Numbered from the stretch's first letter, positions 16,059-26,801 are shown. The stretch: DNA of 64,000 bases from Streptomyces sp. BA2 (GCF_009769735.1 NZ_WSRO01000002.1:7737001-7801000), one strand, 5' to 3'. Translations and numbers: made by a program. Notes: generated from the sequence alone by a model not told the origin.

Positions 16059-19000
16059 GCGTGGTCCAGCTCCTTGAGGCGGGCGGCGAGTACGGCACAG
16101 ACCTCGTCGAGGCGGCGCGGCTGCGTCAGCTCCGGGTGCAGGCAGTCCACATCATGATTGCTGATCGAGCCGCTGACGTACGGCGCCCAGGCCTCCCTCG
16201 TCAGCCAGTCCTCGGCGCGCGGCGCTGCCGCCGTGAAGAACAGGGCGTCACCGTCGAAGCGGCGGTGATCGTGCTCGCGCATCAGGCGGGCGTTGTTGAT
16301 GACGATGTCGAGGACCGCTGACAGTGTCCTGTCCGGCAGGCCGGCCAGGGCGCTGCCTTCGCGCTGCAGCGTGGCAAGGACGTCCTCGCGGGTCAGCTCG
16401 TCCGTCAGGTCGTAACCGGCCATCCGCAGCAGCGCCTTCAGGGCGTCCGCCTCCGCCGGGACCGCGGCGTCGCGCCACTGGTCGGAGGGGTAGGCGTCGA
16501 GCAGCGCGAGCAACTCGACCTCATCGCCCGCTTCTTGGAGGAGCACTGCGACCGTATGGGCGAGTACGCCGCCGACCGACCAGCCGAGCAGCCGGTAGGG
16601 CCCGTGCGGGCGCACGGTCCTCAGCGCGTCCACGTACTCCGTCGCCATCTCCTCCATCGTGGCCGGGAGTTCACCCTCGCCGTGCAGGCCGCGCGCCTGG
16701 AGGCCGTACACCGGTTGTCCCGGGTCGAGCCGCGACAGCAGCCCCGAGTAGCACCAGCTCATGCCGCCCGCAGGGTGGAACGCGAACAGCGGGGTGCGGT
16801 CGCCGCCCGCGCGCAGCAGAAGCAGCACGTCGAGGGCGTGGTCGGCCTCATGGTGGTCCGCGTCCAGGTGGGCGGCGAGCGCCGCAGGGGTCTGCGCCTG
16901 GAAGAGCGTGCCGATGGTGAGCTCGGCGCCCAGCGTGTCGCGGACCCTGGCTACCAGGCGGGCCGCCAGGAGCGAGGTGCCGCCGAGGTCGAAGAAGGCG
17001 TCGTCCACGCCGAGTTGGGACACACCGAGGACCTCGGCGAAGAGGCGCGTGAGGGTCTCTTCGCGGTGGCCGCTCGGCACCCGGCCGCCGTCGCCGGACC
17101 CCTCGAAGGCGGGGGCGGGCAGGGCGCGCCGGTCCAGCTTGCCGTTCGGGCTGAGCGGGAAGTCGTCGAGGACGAGGATCGCGCCCGGCACCATGTAATC
17201 GGGCAGCGTGCGCGCGAGCCTGGCGCGCAGCTCCTCGGGATCGGGGGCGGGGACGGCTCCGGTCTCGGAGGGCGTCACGTACCCGACGAGCCGCTGGTCG
17301 CCCGGCCGGTCCTCGCGGACCAGGACACTGGCCGCGCCCACCGCCGGATCGGCGGCCAACTCAGCCTCGATCTCGCCCAGTTCGATGCGCAGGCCGCGCA
17401 GCTTCACCTGGTGGTCGGTGCGGCCCAGGTACTCGATCTCGCCGTGCTCGGTCCAGCGCGCCAGGTCGCCCGTGCGGTACATGCGGGTGCCGGGCGGACC
17501 GTAGGGGTCGGCGACGAAACGGGACGCGGTCAGTTCGGGGCGCCCCAGGTACTCAGCTGCCAGCTGGGTGCCCGCCAGGTACAACTCGCCCTGAATGCCG
17601 GGCGGGCACGGCTGGAGCGCCGCGTCCAGGACGTACAGGCGCGTGTTCCAGACGGGCCTGCCGATCGGCACCGGGCCTGTCGCGTCGGTGTCGCACGGGT
17701 GGTACGTCACGTCGACGGCCGCCTCGGTCGGGCCGTACAGATTGTGCAGCGGGACGCCGTCGAGCACGCGCCCGAACTCCCGCACCGTCTCGCGCGGCAA
17801 CGCCTCGCCGCTGCAGAAGACGTGCCGCAGGCCGCCCGCGCAGTCCGCCGCCGACGGTTCGGAGAGGAACACCTGGAGCATCGACGGCACGAAGTGGCAT
17901 ACGGTGACCCCCTGTTCGCGGATGACGCGCGCCAGATACGCCGGGTCCTTGTGGCCGCCCGGTTCGGCGACGACGAGCGTCGCGCCCACCCGCAGTGCCC
18001 AGAAGAACTCCCACACCGACACGTCGAACCCGGACGGCGTCTTCTGCAACACCCGGTCACCAGCGGTGAGTTCGTACGTCGCCTGCATCCAGCGCAGCCG
18101 GTTGTCGATCGCCGAGTGCGGCACGACGACGCCCTTGGGTCGGCCGGTCGACCCGGACGTGTAGATGACGTAGGCGGGGTGGTGCGGAGTGAGCGCGCGC
18201 GGCGGGTCGTACGAGCCGTACGGCGTCGTGTCCAGGCTGTCCAGGGCGACCAGCGGCACACCCGACGCGGGCACCCGGTCGGCACGGTCGGCGATCACGC
18301 AGGCAGGGCCCGCGTCCTCCAGCATGTACGCGAGCCGGTCCGCCGGATAGTCCGGATCCAGCGGGAGATAGGCGCCGCCCGCCTTCAGCACGGCGAGGAG
18401 CGTGATCACCAGGTCCAGGGAGCGGGGCACGGCGACTGCCGCGAGCGCGCCCGGACGTACGCCGACCTCGATGAGATGGTGAGCGAGCCGGTTGGCGCGG
18501 GCGTTCAGCTCGGCGTACGTCAGCTCCTGGTCGCCGAAGACCAGGGCGGTGGCGTCCGGGGTACGGACGGCCTGGCCCTCGATGGGTCCGATCAGCGTGG
18601 TGGGCGGTACCGGGTGCGCGGTGGCGTTGAACTCCTCGGTGACCAGGGAGAGTTCAATGCGCCGTGCGATCGTGTGCTCGGCCAGCGGAGTGTGCGGCCC
18701 CGCGTCGGCGATGCGCTCCAGGAGCTCCATGAAGCGCGCCTGGTGGACGCCGAGTTCCTCCGGCTCGTACAGGGCGGGATTGCCGTCGTAGTCGATGCGC
18801 AGGCCGCTGCCGTCGGCGCGGTCGTAGACGTTGACCGTGAGGTCGTCGACCGGGCCCGCCGACAGGTTGTGGGCGTCCGTGCGGGCGCCCGCGAAGGTCA
18901 GGCCGTAGTCGAACGGCATGACGTTGACCAGCGGGCCGACCAGGGACCGGCTCTCGCCGAGGAGGCCGAGGTCGCGGCGGATGTCCTCGTAGCGGTAGCG

Positions 19001-19951
19001 CTGGTGGCGGCGGGCGGCGCGGATGCCGAGCACGACCTGCCGGGTCAGCTCGGCGAAGGTGGCCTGCGGGGTCACGGTGAGCCGCAGCGGCAGCACGTTC
19101 ATCACCATGCCGGGCACGCGAAGGGCAACCGAACCCATCCGGCCCATCATCGGCAGGCCGAGCACCACCTCGGCGGACCCGGTGGCCCGGGAGACGTACA
19201 GGGCCTGCGCGGCGACGAGAACCTCGGGCCAGGTCGCCCGCATCGAGGACGCCGACTCCCGCAGCCGCGCGGTCGCCTCGGGGGAGAGGCGGGCGCTGCG
19301 GCGGTGGAAGGTGCGGGACGGCAGCGCGGTGCGCCCGGCCAGGTTGGGGGCGTCGGGGCGGTCGGCGAAGGCGCCGTCCCAGTAGCGGCGGTCCGTCTCG
19401 AACGTCTCCGAAGCGCGGTACGCGGTGTCCTCGGCGACCAGGTCCTCTAGCCGCCCGAAGGGGCTCTCGCCCGGCTCGTTTCTCGCGGCGAGCGCGGTGT
19501 AGACCTCGGCGGTGCGCCGTGCGAGCAGCGAGTAGCCGAAGCCGTCCATCACGATGTGGTGCACCCGCTGGTACCACAGCCAGCGCTCGTCGCCGACGCG
19601 GAACAGCGCGTGCGCGAACAGCGGCCCGGCCGCCAGGTCGAACGGCGTGGCCAGGTCCTCGCGCATCCAGGCCTGCGCCTCGGCGTCCGGGTCAAAGGCG
19701 GCGCGCAGATCGCGCACCTTCAGCGGAAGCGTCGGGTCGGCGACCTCCAACTGGCTGGGTCCGTCGGCCCCTTCGATGATCCTCACGCGCAACGCGTCGG
19801 CCTCGGACACCACCTGACGCAGTGTCCGCGCGAACGCCGACGGGTCGATGGGCCCGTGGATCTCCAGGCACTCGGCAGTGTTCTGGGCCGGGCTGCCGGG
19901 GTCGAGCGCCTGCGCGAACCACATGCCCGACTGGGCAGCGGTGAGCCTCAT
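16055..19951 (-). CDS. entF: Enterobactin synthase EntF-like NRPS (C-A-T-TE, serine-specific)
   Basis: 1298 residues, close to E. coli EntF (1293). Domains: condensation about 1-440 with HHIVMDG at 131-137; adenylation about 460-945 with YTSGSTGRPKG (597-607); carrier about 960-1030 with phosphopantetheine S993 in GGTSLL; thioesterase about 1045-1298 with S1125 in GWSVGG and D1152. The ten specificity residues (D643, V644, W647, H686, F712, S714, L738, V746, D747, K938) spell DVWHFSLVDK, the serine code of EntF. A single module with an iterative TE predicts the cyclic trimer of 2,3-dihydroxybenzoyl-serine, enterobactin. The ATG overlaps the ArCP stop as ATGA. Confidence 0.9.
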   Translation of the reverse strand: MRLTAAQSGMWFAQALDPGSPAQNTAECLEIHGPIDPSAFARTLRQVVSEADALRVRIIEGADGPSQLEVADPTLPLKVRDLRAAFDPDAEAQAWMREDLATPFDLAAGPLFAHALFRVGDERWLWYQRVHHIVMDGFGYSLLARRTAEVYTALAARNEPGESPFGRLEDLVAEDTAYRASETFETDRRYWDGAFADRPDAPNLAGRTALPSRTFHRRSARLSPEATARLRESASSMRATWPEVLVAAQALYVSRATGSAEVVLGLPMMGRMGSVALRVPGMVMNVLPLRLTVTPQATFAELTRQVVLGIRAARRHQRYRYEDIRRDLGLLGESRSLVGPLVNVMPFDYGLTFAGARTDAHNLSAGPVDDLTVNVYDRADGSGLRIDYDGNPALYEPEELGVHQARFMELLERIADAGPHTPLAEHTIARRIELSLVTEEFNATAHPVPPTTLIGPIEGQAVRTPDATALVFGDQELTYAELNARANRLAHHLIEVGVRPGALAAVAVPRSLDLVITLLAVLKAGGAYLPLDPDYPADRLAYMLEDAGPACVIADRADRVPASGVPLVALDSLDTTPYGSYDPPRALTPHHPAYVIYTSGSTGRPKGVVVPHSAIDNRLRWMQATYELTAGDRVLQKTPSGFDVSVWEFFWALRVGATLVVAEPGGHKDPAYLARVIREQGVTVCHFVPSMLQVFLSEPSAADCAGGLRHVFCSGEALPRETVREFGRVLDGVPLHNLYGPTEAAVDVTYHPCDTDATGPVPIGRPVWNTRLYVLDAALQPCPPGIQGELYLAGTQLAAEYLGRPELTASRFVADPYGPPGTRMYRTGDLARWTEHGEIEYLGRTDHQVKLRGLRIELGEIEAELAADPAVGAASVLVREDRPGDQRLVGYVTPSETGAVPAPDPEELRARLARTLPDYMVPGAILVLDDFPLSPNGKLDRRALPAPAFEGSGDGGRVPSGHREETLTRLFAEVLGVSQLGVDDAFFDLGGTSLLAARLVARVRDTLGAELTIGTLFQAQTPAALAAHLDADHHEADHALDVLLLLRAGGDRTPLFAFHPAGGMSWCYSGLLSRLDPGQPVYGLQARGLHGEGELPATMEEMATEYVDALRTVRPHGPYRLLGWSVGGVLAHTVAVLLQEAGDEVELLALLDAYPSDQWRDAAVPAEADALKALLRMAGYDLTDELTREDVLATLQREGSALAGLPDRTLSAVLDIVINNARLMREHDHRRFDGDALFFTAAAPRAEDWLTREAWAPYVSGSISNHDVDCLHPELTQPRRLDEVCAVLAARLKELDHA

Positions 19952-20178
19952 GCGGAGGCTCCCAGGAGCGGCGCCCAGGCTTCGATGGCGGGCTGCTCGG
20001 CCAGGTCCACGAAGGTGGCCGTGATGTCGTGCTCGCGGCGCCAGCGCTCGATGAGCGACATGATGCGCACCGAGTCGAGGCCGTAGTCGACGAGGTTCTC
20101 GTCGACGGGGATGTCGGCCGGGTCCTCGCCCAGGACATCGGCGACGTCGGCCCGTATGAGTTCCACGCTGAGCGCCAT
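19948..20178 (-). CDS. Stand-alone aryl carrier protein
   Basis: 76 residues. The motif YGLDSVRIMSL gives phosphopantetheine attachment site S36, followed by a typical carrier-protein four-helix pattern. In E. coli and Bacillus this domain is fused to the isochorismatase (EntB, DhbB); here it is a separate gene starting one base after the isochorismatase stop, with AAGGGG as its ribosome site. It should be loaded with 2,3-dihydroxybenzoate by EntE and donate it to the EntF condensation domain. Confidence 0.88.
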   Translation of the reverse strand: MALSVELIRADVADVLGEDPADIPVDENLVDYGLDSVRIMSLIERWRREHDITATFVDLAEQPAIEAWAPLLGASA

Positions 20179-20179
20179 G

Positions 20180-20812
20180 TCAGATCCCCTTCAGAACCGC
20201 GTCGGTGGTGGTGACGACCGCGCACCGGCCGGCAGCGTAGCGCAGCGCCATGTCGTGCTCCTCGCGGGAGAAGTCGGCCACGGCATCCGCGACGACGAAC
20301 GCCTGCACGTCACGCATCCACGCGTCGCAGGCCGTCATCAGGACGCCGATGTGCGCGTAGACGCCGACGATGACGATCTGGTCCCGGCCCGCCTCGCGCA
20401 TGCGCTCCTCGAGGTCGGTACGGACATAAGCGCTGTACTTCCACTTCGTGAGCACAGTGTCGCCGGGCTCCGGCGCGACCGGGCCCGCGATCGCCTTCGC
20501 GTGCTCGTCGTCGGGCAGCCCAGGGCCCCAGAAGTCCTGCTGAAGGCCGCGCTCGGCCGGCGACTGGCCGCCCGGCTGCGCGGAGTACAGGACGGGAATG
20601 CCGGACGCGCGCGCCGCCTTCGCCAACTCGCCGACATTCGCGAGGAGTTCGGTGGTCGGCGAGGTGTCGGGGGTGTAGGCGGTCAGGAAGTGGTTCTGCA
20701 GGTCATGGACGAGCAGCACCGCCCGCTGCGGGTCGACGGTCCACGCGACCCGGTTGTCGGGCAGCTCCTCGGGCGAGGGCATCGGGTACGGCGTGACGGC
20801 GGGGAGCGCCAT
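20180..20812 (-). CDS. entB: Isochorismatase (EntB-type, without carrier domain)
   Basis: 210 residues, matching only the isochorismatase half of EntB (285). It hydrolyses the enol ether of isochorismate to 2,3-dihydro-2,3-dihydroxybenzoate and pyruvate. The catalytic Asp is D37 in [10 protein letters not shown], and the conserved lysine lies in TKWKYSAY (123-130). [12 protein letters not shown] replaces the cysteine-nucleophile loop of amidohydrolase relatives with the isochorismatase form. It lies 85 bp after entE, the largest gap in the operon, and 1 bp before the ArCP gene. Confidence 0.9.
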   Translation of the reverse strand: MALPAVTPYPMPSPEELPDNRVAWTVDPQRAVLLVHDLQNHFLTAYTPDTSPTTELLANVGELAKAARASGIPVLYSAQPGGQSPAERGLQQDFWGPGLPDDEHAKAIAGPVAPEPGDTVLTKWKYSAYVRTDLEERMREAGRDQIVIVGVYAHIGVLMTACDAWMRDVQAFVVADAVADFSREEHDMALRYAAGRCAVVTTTDAVLKGI

Positions 20813-20897
20813 GGTGGGGCCTTTCGGGAACTCAAGGGAGCTGGGTGGAACGGGCGCTGCCGGGCGGAGGTCAGCCGCCCGGAGCTGGTGACAGGGG

Positions 20898-22523
20898 TCA
20901 GCTGCCCGGAGTCGCGGCGGTCGTCCGCTGGTCCTTCTTGCTGATCTTGCCGATGCCGGTCTGCGGGAAGGCGGTCACGAACTCGACCCGGTCGGGCACC
21001 TTGTACGCGGCGAGCCCGCGCTCCCGTACGAACTTCTTGATGACGACGGGCTTCAGCGGTTCGGTGTCCGCGCGCAGGATCACGTACGCGAGGGTCCGCT
21101 CGCCGAGATACTCGTCGGGGACGGCGACGACCGACACGTCGTGGACGTGGGGGTGGGCGAGAATGATGTTCTCGACCTCCTCCGGCGCGATCTTCTCGCC
21201 GCCGCGGTTGATCTGGTCCTTCGCACGCCCTTCCACCACCAGATGTCCGGTGGGGGTGCGGCTCACGATGTCGCCGGTTCGGTAGAAGCCGTCGGCGGTG
21301 AACGAGCGTGCGTTGTGCTCGGGGGCGCGCCAGTAGCCGCGGATGGTGTACGGGCCGCGGGTCAGCAGATGGCCCGCCTCACCGTCCGGGACCTCCTGGT
21401 CGAGGTCGTCGACGATGCGGATCTCGTCGTCCGGGGAGATCGGGCGGCCCTGCGTGGTGACGATCGTCTCCGCCGGGTCGTCGAGCCGCGTGTAGTTGAC
21501 CAGGCCCTCGGCCATCCCGAAGACCTGCTGGAGGGTGCAGCCGAGGGCGGGAGCGACCCGGCGCGCTGCCGACTCGCTGAACTTCGCGCCACCCACGAGG
21601 AGCACCTCCAGGCTGGAGATGTCGTACGGAGTGCTGCGCCCCGCGTCCGTCCACACGAGCGCCAGCGGCGGGACGAGACCGGTGATCGTCACGCGTTCCC
21701 GCTCGATGAGCGGGAACGCGGTGTCCGGGTCGGGCTGCGGACACATCACGACACGGCCGCCCGCGTACAGCAGGCCCAGCGAACCCGGCGACGACAGCGG
21801 GAAGTTGTGGGCCGCGGGCAGCGCCACGAGATAGACGGAGTCCTCCGTCACGCCACAGATCTCGTTCGAGCCCCACAGCGAGTACATGTAGTCGTCGTGA
21901 GTGCGGGGGATCAGCTTGGGCACGCCGGTGCTGCCGCCCGACAGCTGAAGGAACGCGAGGTCGGACGGGGCGGGCCCGTCGATCTCGATCGGCTCGCGCG
22001 GCACGTCGGACAGGGCCGTGTGCTCGCCCGGGTCGCCCACCACGAACACGTCGCGCAGCGTGGGGACTTCGGCGCGGACCTTGGTCGCGAGGTCACGGTG
22101 GTCGAAGCCGCCGAGCCGGTCCGGGATGACGTAGGCGACGGCCTCGGTGAACTCGCAGAAGTAGTGGATCTCCGTCTCGCGGTGCGCGGGGAGCGCGAAG
22201 ACCGGCAGGGCGCCGATCCGGAAGAGCGCGAAGATCACCTCGAAGAACTCGGCGACGTTCGGCAGCTGGACGACGACCCGGTCACCCTTGGAGATGCCGC
22301 GTGCGGCGAATCCCGCCGCCAACTGGTCGGCGCGCACGTCGAGTTCGCCGTACGTCCAGTTCCGCTCCCCGTCGGTGATCGCGACCCGCGCGGGGTGCGC
22401 GTCGGCGCGCTCGCGGAGCATGCCGCCGAAGGTCTCGCCGCGCCAGTACCCGGCGGCGCGATAGCGCTCGGCGAAGACCTCCGGGATACGCGGCGCGTCT
22501 GCGCGAGTTGTTGCCGTCGTCAT
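20898..22523 (-). CDS. entE: 2,3-dihydroxybenzoate-AMP ligase
   Basis: 541 residues, the standard size of EntE/DhbE. It activates 2,3-dihydroxybenzoate with ATP and loads it on the aryl carrier protein. Motifs: [17 protein letters not shown] (phosphate loop), the [14 protein letters not shown] region (substrate pocket) and the hinge and catalytic lysine segment [14 protein letters not shown] with a C-terminal TGIGKISKK. The ATG at 22523 overlaps the entC stop as ATGA; in-frame starts further upstream would lie inside entC. Confidence 0.93.
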   Translation of the reverse strand: MTTATTRADAPRIPEVFAERYRAAGYWRGETFGGMLRERADAHPARVAITDGERNWTYGELDVRADQLAAGFAARGISKGDRVVVQLPNVAEFFEVIFALFRIGALPVFALPAHRETEIHYFCEFTEAVAYVIPDRLGGFDHRDLATKVRAEVPTLRDVFVVGDPGEHTALSDVPREPIEIDGPAPSDLAFLQLSGGSTGVPKLIPRTHDDYMYSLWGSNEICGVTEDSVYLVALPAAHNFPLSSPGSLGLLYAGGRVVMCPQPDPDTAFPLIERERVTITGLVPPLALVWTDAGRSTPYDISSLEVLLVGGAKFSESAARRVAPALGCTLQQVFGMAEGLVNYTRLDDPAETIVTTQGRPISPDDEIRIVDDLDQEVPDGEAGHLLTRGPYTIRGYWRAPEHNARSFTADGFYRTGDIVSRTPTGHLVVEGRAKDQINRGGEKIAPEEVENIILAHPHVHDVSVVAVPDEYLGERTLAYVILRADTEPLKPVVIKKFVRERGLAAYKVPDRVEFVTAFPQTGIGKISKKDQRTTAATPGS

Positions 22524-23740
22524 CGGTCGACCCCCACCGCGTCCAGGAACGTACGGAACTTGGCGCCCGTCTCGGCGCGTTCGGCCTCCGGCGAGGATTC
22601 CGCCACGACGCCCGCGCCCGCGAAGAGCCGCAGCCGTCCGGTGCCGCTCTCGGTCTCCTCGGCCTCCGCGCAGCGGATCGTGACGACCCACTCGCCGTCG
22701 CCGCGTGCGTCGCTCCATCCCACCATTCCGGTGTAGTGCCCGCGGCCGAAGGGTTCGAGCTCGCCGATCACGTCACGGGCGTGCCCGGTAGGGGTACCGC
22801 AGACAGCCGGAGTCGGGTGCAGGGCGGTGGCCAGCTCCAGGGCGGAGGTGGCCGGTTCGGCGAGCTCGCCGGTGATGGTCGTCGACAGGTGCCACATGGT
22901 GGCGGTGCGGACCAGGGTGGGCCGCTCGGGCACGTCGAGGTCGGTGCAGAACGGGGCGAGGGCCTTGTGTACGGCGTCCACGACGACGGCGTGCTCGTGC
23001 AGGTCCTTCGCCGATTCGAGCAGCGCGGCCGCCCGGCGCACGTCCTCGGCGAGGTCCGCCGAGCGGGGCGTCGAACCGGCCAGGGGATTGGCGGTCAGAC
23101 GGTTGCCCTGCCGCGAGACGAGCAGCTCCGGGCTGGCGCCGAGGAGGGTGCGGCCCGCGCCCGAGGGCACCGCGAAGGAGTAGCCGCGCGGGTCGCGGCG
23201 GGCCAGGCGCTGGAGCATCGCGGGCAGGTCCAGCGGACCGTCCGTGGACAGCTCCAGGGTGCGGGCGAGGACGACCTTGTCGAACTCGCCGCTCTTCATG
23301 CGCGTCACGGCGGCCTCCACCGAAGCGGCGTACTCCTCGCCCGAGGGAACCTCGCGCACCTGCCAGCCGCCGGCCGTGGCGGGCGGCTCGGTGGGCAGCG
23401 CGACCAGCGGGTCGGTGCGCAACGCGGGCGCCCAGCGTGCCGCTTCGGGCACGGCGAGCACGGCGGGCTCGGCCGGGTCGAAGGGGATGGTGCCCACGAC
23501 GACCGGGGCCTGGTTGCCCGCGCGCAGCTGCGCGTCGAGGGTGGCGGCGACCCGCTCCGTCAACGGCCGCTCGTCGTGCGGGACTTCGGCGGCCGTGCCG
23601 TGGGCGAGGAGGGTGCGGGTGGGCGACGCGAAGAACCGGGTGTCGCCGGGTCGGTAGGCGTCGAGCAGCGCGGTCGCCGCGCCGACGGCCCCGGGGGTGG
23701 TGGGGGCGGCGTCTGCGACCACGTCGTTGGGGGGTGTCAC
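22520..23740 (-). CDS. entC: Isochorismate synthase
   Basis: 406 residues from a GTG with GGAG 9 bp upstream. It converts chorismate to isochorismate, the first committed step to 2,3-dihydroxybenzoate. The C-terminal chorismate-binding domain has [25 protein letters not shown] and the active-site segment [12 protein letters not shown], followed by [15 protein letters not shown], which holds the Mg-binding glutamates. Its product goes to EntB. It sits between entA (39-bp gap) and entE (4-bp overlap). Confidence 0.92.
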   Translation of the reverse strand: MTPPNDVVADAAPTTPGAVGAATALLDAYRPGDTRFFASPTRTLLAHGTAAEVPHDERPLTERVAATLDAQLRAGNQAPVVVGTIPFDPAEPAVLAVPEAARWAPALRTDPLVALPTEPPATAGGWQVREVPSGEEYAASVEAAVTRMKSGEFDKVVLARTLELSTDGPLDLPAMLQRLARRDPRGYSFAVPSGAGRTLLGASPELLVSRQGNRLTANPLAGSTPRSADLAEDVRRAAALLESAKDLHEHAVVVDAVHKALAPFCTDLDVPERPTLVRTATMWHLSTTITGELAEPATSALELATALHPTPAVCGTPTGHARDVIGELEPFGRGHYTGMVGWSDARGDGEWVVTIRCAEAEETESGTGRLRLFAGAGVVAESSPEAERAETGAKFRTFLDAVGVDR

Positions 23741-23779
23741 GGATGACTCCTCGTCAAGTAGGGGAGGGCGGCGCGGCTT

Positions 23780-24580
23780 TCAGGCGCGCAGGGTGGCGCC
23801 GCCGTCCACGTACAGGTCGTGCAGGGTGATGTGCCTCGCCCGGTCGGAGACCAGGAAGGCGACCGCGTCGGCGATGTCGGAGGGGTCGGCGATCCGGCCG
23901 AGCGGAATGCCGACCCGGTACGAGTCCGGGTCGCCGTCGATGACACGGGCGGCGGCCTGCTCGTGGTCGCCCGTCCACAGCTGCCGCTGCATGTCGGTGT
24001 GCGTGGAGCCGGGCGACACGACGTTGCAGCGCACGCCGTCGCGGGCGACCTCAAGGCCGAGGCATTTGGTGAACATCGTGGCGGCGGCCTTGGACGCGGC
24101 GTAGGCGGCCATCTGGGTGCGGGGTACCCCGGCGGCGTTCGAGCCGACCGTCACGATGGCCCCCTTGCCCCGCGCGGTCATGCGGCGGGCCGCGGCGCGC
24201 GAGGTGTGGAAGACGCCGTTCGTGTTGACGGCGAAGGTCTCCGCCCAGTCGGTGTCGGTGAGTTCGACGACCGGGGCGGGCCGCAGGATGCCCGCCACGT
24301 TCACCAGGATGTCCAACGGCCCCGCGGTGCGCTCGACTTCCTCGAACGCCGCGTCCACGGCCGCCGCGTCGGTGACGTCGAGGACCATGCCGGTGATGCG
24401 GCCGCCCGACGTCCGCTCCTCGGCGTCCTGGTCCTTGACGTCGGGCGACAGGTCGGCGGCCACGACCCGCGCGCCGCGCTCGGCGAGCGCGCGGGCCACG
24501 GCCTGTCCGATGCCCCGGCCCGCGCCGGTGACCAGGGCCACCCGCCCCGCGAGCTCGGGGTCGGTTATGCCGGAGGTCAC
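23780..24580 (-). CDS. entA: 2,3-dihydro-2,3-dihydroxybenzoate dehydrogenase
   Basis: 266 residues; GTG start overlapping the fepB stop as GTGA. A classical short-chain dehydrogenase that oxidises 2,3-dihydro-2,3-dihydroxybenzoate to 2,3-dihydroxybenzoate with NAD+. It has the cofactor motif TGAGRGIG (18-25), the NVAG motif (94-97), S147, and the catalytic Y160 and K164. Context with entC, entB and entE fixes the substrate, which sequence alone would not. Confidence 0.9.
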   Translation of the reverse strand: MTSGITDPELAGRVALVTGAGRGIGQAVARALAERGARVVAADLSPDVKDQDAEERTSGGRITGMVLDVTDAAAVDAAFEEVERTAGPLDILVNVAGILRPAPVVELTDTDWAETFAVNTNGVFHTSRAAARRMTARGKGAIVTVGSNAAGVPRTQMAAYAASKAAATMFTKCLGLEVARDGVRCNVVSPGSTHTDMQRQLWTGDHEQAAARVIDGDPDSYRVGIPLGRIADPSDIADAVAFLVSDRARHITLHDLYVDGGATLRA

Positions 24581-25557
24581 TTGCCCATCGCCTTCTCGAC
24601 GTCCTGAAGGACGGAGACGGCGGCCTGCGCGCCACCCAGGCTGGTCCACTTCGAGCCGTCGATCTCGGTGGTGTGGTTCTTCTTGACCGCGTCGAGCTGC
24701 TTGTACGCGGCCTTGCCCTTCAGCTCCTTGAAGAGGTCGGCGTCAGGCCCTGCGGAGGCGAGGGTGCCGATGAACAGCCAGTCGGCGTCGATCTGCTTGA
24801 GGTCCTCGTCGCTGAGCGGCGTCGAGTGGCCCTCGCCCTTCTTGTTCTGGATGCCGGGCCGCTTGAAGCCGAGGTCCTTCAGGACGTCGGAGATGAACAC
24901 GCCCTGCTGCATGACGGCGGTGCCCTTGGCGGAGTAGCGCGCCACGGAGACGCTCGCGCCCGCGTTGTCGCCGAGGTTCTTCTTCACGGCGGCGGCCTTG
25001 GTGTCGTAGTCCTTGAGGAACGCGCTCGCCTCGTTGGACTTGCCGAGCACCTTGCCGGTGATCTCCAGGGACTTCTTCCAGTCCTTGGTCCTGTCGATCG
25101 TGACGACCGTCGGGGCTATCGCCTTCAGCTGCTTGAGCACCTGCTGGTCGGCGAGCTGCCCGGCGAGGATGACGTCCGGCTTGGCCTGGAGGACCTTCTC
25201 GATGTCGGGGCCGGTGACCGCGCCCACGACCGGGATGCCCTTGGCCTGGTCGGCCAGGTACTCGGGGGCGCCCTTCTGGCCTCTGCCCGCGGAGAGACCG
25301 ACGGGCTTGACCTTCAGGGCGAGGGCGGAGTCCAGGTCCATCTCGCTGAGCGCGATGACCTTCTCGGGGTTGGCCGGAACCTTTACCTCCGCACCGGAGG
25401 CGTCGGTGACGGTGACCTTCGCGGCGTTCTTGGCCTTGTCACCGGAGCCGGAATCGTCGGACGAGTCCGAACCGCAGGCGGAGAGGGCGAGCGCGGAGGC
25501 CAGAGTGATGGCCGCAACCGCGGTCAGCCGGGTGCGCGGGGAGTGGTTCGAGGACAT
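24577..25557 (-). CDS. fepB: Ferri-siderophore-binding lipoprotein (FepB-like)
   Basis: 326 residues. A type II signal peptide ends in LALSAC with lipidated C28, followed by a Ser/Asp/Gly linker. The rest is a class III (FecB/FhuD-type) binding protein: [36 protein letters not shown], and paired lobes joined by a long helix. It should capture ferri-enterobactin at the outer membrane face for FepDGC. The start ATG has GGAGAC at a good distance. It is the first gene of the ten-kilobase operon, behind the iron box at 25695. Confidence 0.9.
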   Translation of the reverse strand: MSSNHSPRTRLTAVAAITLASALALSACGSDSSDDSGSGDKAKNAAKVTVTDASGAEVKVPANPEKVIALSEMDLDSALALKVKPVGLSAGRGQKGAPEYLADQAKGIPVVGAVTGPDIEKVLQAKPDVILAGQLADQQVLKQLKAIAPTVVTIDRTKDWKKSLEITGKVLGKSNEASAFLKDYDTKAAAVKKNLGDNAGASVSVARYSAKGTAVMQQGVFISDVLKDLGFKRPGIQNKKGEGHSTPLSDEDLKQIDADWLFIGTLASAGPDADLFKELKGKAAYKQLDAVKKNHTTEIDGSKWTSLGGAQAAVSVLQDVEKAMGK

Positions 25558-25694
25558 GTCCGTGTCTCCATGCTTCAGAGTCCGGGGGTCAGTCCGGACA
25601 TAAGGGTCATCCCTGGCCGTGTCGGGGCATGGCGAAGTACCCCTGAATGAACAGGGAGTTCGCCGCCACCCCGACTCGGGGCTCCAGGTCAAGG

Positions 25695-25713
25695 TTAGGT
25701 TAGGCTAACTTCA
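25695..25713. promoter_or_regulatory. Iron box between fepB and fepD
   Basis: TTAGGTTAGGCTAACTTCA matches the Streptomyces DmdR/IdeR iron box TTAGGTTAGGCTCACCTAA at 16 of 19 positions. It lies in the divergent promoter region and should let ferrous DmdR1 repress both the biosynthetic operon and the importer. Its last base is the A of the annotated fepD ATG. Confidence 0.85.
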
Positions 25714-26801
25714 TGTTGGTTGCGCAAGAGGGGCGGGTCCCAACGTCCGGATCCAGACCTCCCATACCGGGCTTGGCGAAGTCGCATCGCCCCACGCTGT
25801 GGGCGGCTGCCGCCCTTGTTGTCCTGCTCCTGCTGCTCGGCCTCCTTTCGCTCCTGGTCGGGTCCGGGTCGACGCCGATGGGCCGCGCCTTGGACTTCCT
25901 CACCGGGGACCCGTCCGCGCGGGCCGACGCCCAGATACGGCTCGCCGTGATGGACGTACGCCTTCCGCGTACGCTCGCCGGCGTCCTGGTCGGTGTCGCC
26001 CTCGGCGCGGCGGGCTGCCTCCTCCAGGCCGTCACACGCAACCCGCTCGCCGAGACGGGCCTCCTCGGGGTCAACTCGGGCGCGGCGCTCGGCGTCGTGA
26101 TCGGCCTCACCTACTTCGAAGTGACGTCGGCGTACGGCGTGTTGGTGTGGGCCCTGGTCGGCGGCATGGCCGCGAGCGCGGTGGTGCTGCTGCTCGCCGC
26201 GTCAGGCCGGGCCGCGGGCTCCCCGCTGCGGCTCGTGCTCGCCGGATCGGCGCTCGGCGCGACCTTCCACGGCATGACGTCGTACGTGCTCCTTGGTGAG
26301 CAGGCAACCTTCGACACCTACCGCTACTGGACCATCGGCTCGCTGGCCGGCATCAAGACGTCCGAGACGTACCCCCTGATCCCGCTGATCGCGGTCGGGC
26401 TGCTCATCGCCTTCTGCTGCGTACGCCCGCTCTCCGCCCTCGCGCTCGGCGACGACAGCGCACGCTCCCTCGGGCACCACCCTGGGCGGATCCGCCTGAT
26501 CGTGGCGGCGGCGGTGACCCTCCTCGCGGGCTCGGCGGTCGCCCTCGCCGGACCCATCGCCTTCCTCGGCCTCCTCGCGCCGTACGCCGCGCGTGCCGTC
26601 ACCGGCCCCCGGATGGCGGGCCAGTTGGTGCTCTCCGCGCTGGTCGCCGCGAACGTGATGATCGCCGCAGATCTTCTCGCCAGGGTCGTGATCCGCCCCT
26701 GGGAGACCCCGGTCAGTGTGCTTCTCGCCTTCATCGGCGGCCCGTTGCTGATCTGGATCGCCCGCTCGCGGCGGATGTCCACGGCGGGGGTCGCCGCGTG
26801 A
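25713..26801 (+). CDS. fepD: FecCD-family siderophore permease subunit 1
   Basis: 362 residues with about nine or ten membrane helices and the FecCD signature DVRLPRTLAGVLVGVALGAAG-type segment followed by TRNPLAETGLLGVNSGAALG. It forms a heterodimeric channel with the next gene for uptake of ferri-siderophore. The ATG at 25713 overlaps the iron box, so the true start may be downstream, for example the TTG before AKSHRPTLW about 20 codons on. It overlaps fepG by 4 bp (GTGA). Confidence 0.88.
   Translation: MLVAQEGRVPTSGSRPPIPGLAKSHRPTLWAAAALVVLLLLLGLLSLLVGSGSTPMGRALDFLTGDPSARADAQIRLAVMDVRLPRTLAGVLVGVALGAAGCLLQAVTRNPLAETGLLGVNSGAALGVVIGLTYFEVTSAYGVLVWALVGGMAASAVVLLLAASGRAAGSPLRLVLAGSALGATFHGMTSYVLLGEQATFDTYRYWTIGSLAGIKTSETYPLIPLIAVGLLIAFCCVRPLSALALGDDSARSLGHHPGRIRLIVAAAVTLLAGSAVALAGPIAFLGLLAPYAARAVTGPRMAGQLVLSALVAANVMIAADLLARVVIRPWETPVSVLLAFIGGPLLIWIARSRRMSTAGVAA

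Noticed and set aside
16535..19450. A 971-codon open frame on the plus strand opposite entF
   Set aside because: It is the antisense shadow of a high-GC gene; its translation is Arg/Gly/Val-rich with no domain, while the minus strand encodes all NRPS motifs.
16055..19951. Griseobactin-type (DHB-Arg-Thr) product for the NRPS
   Set aside because: That would need a second module; only one C-A-T-TE module is present, and its specificity residues are those of serine.
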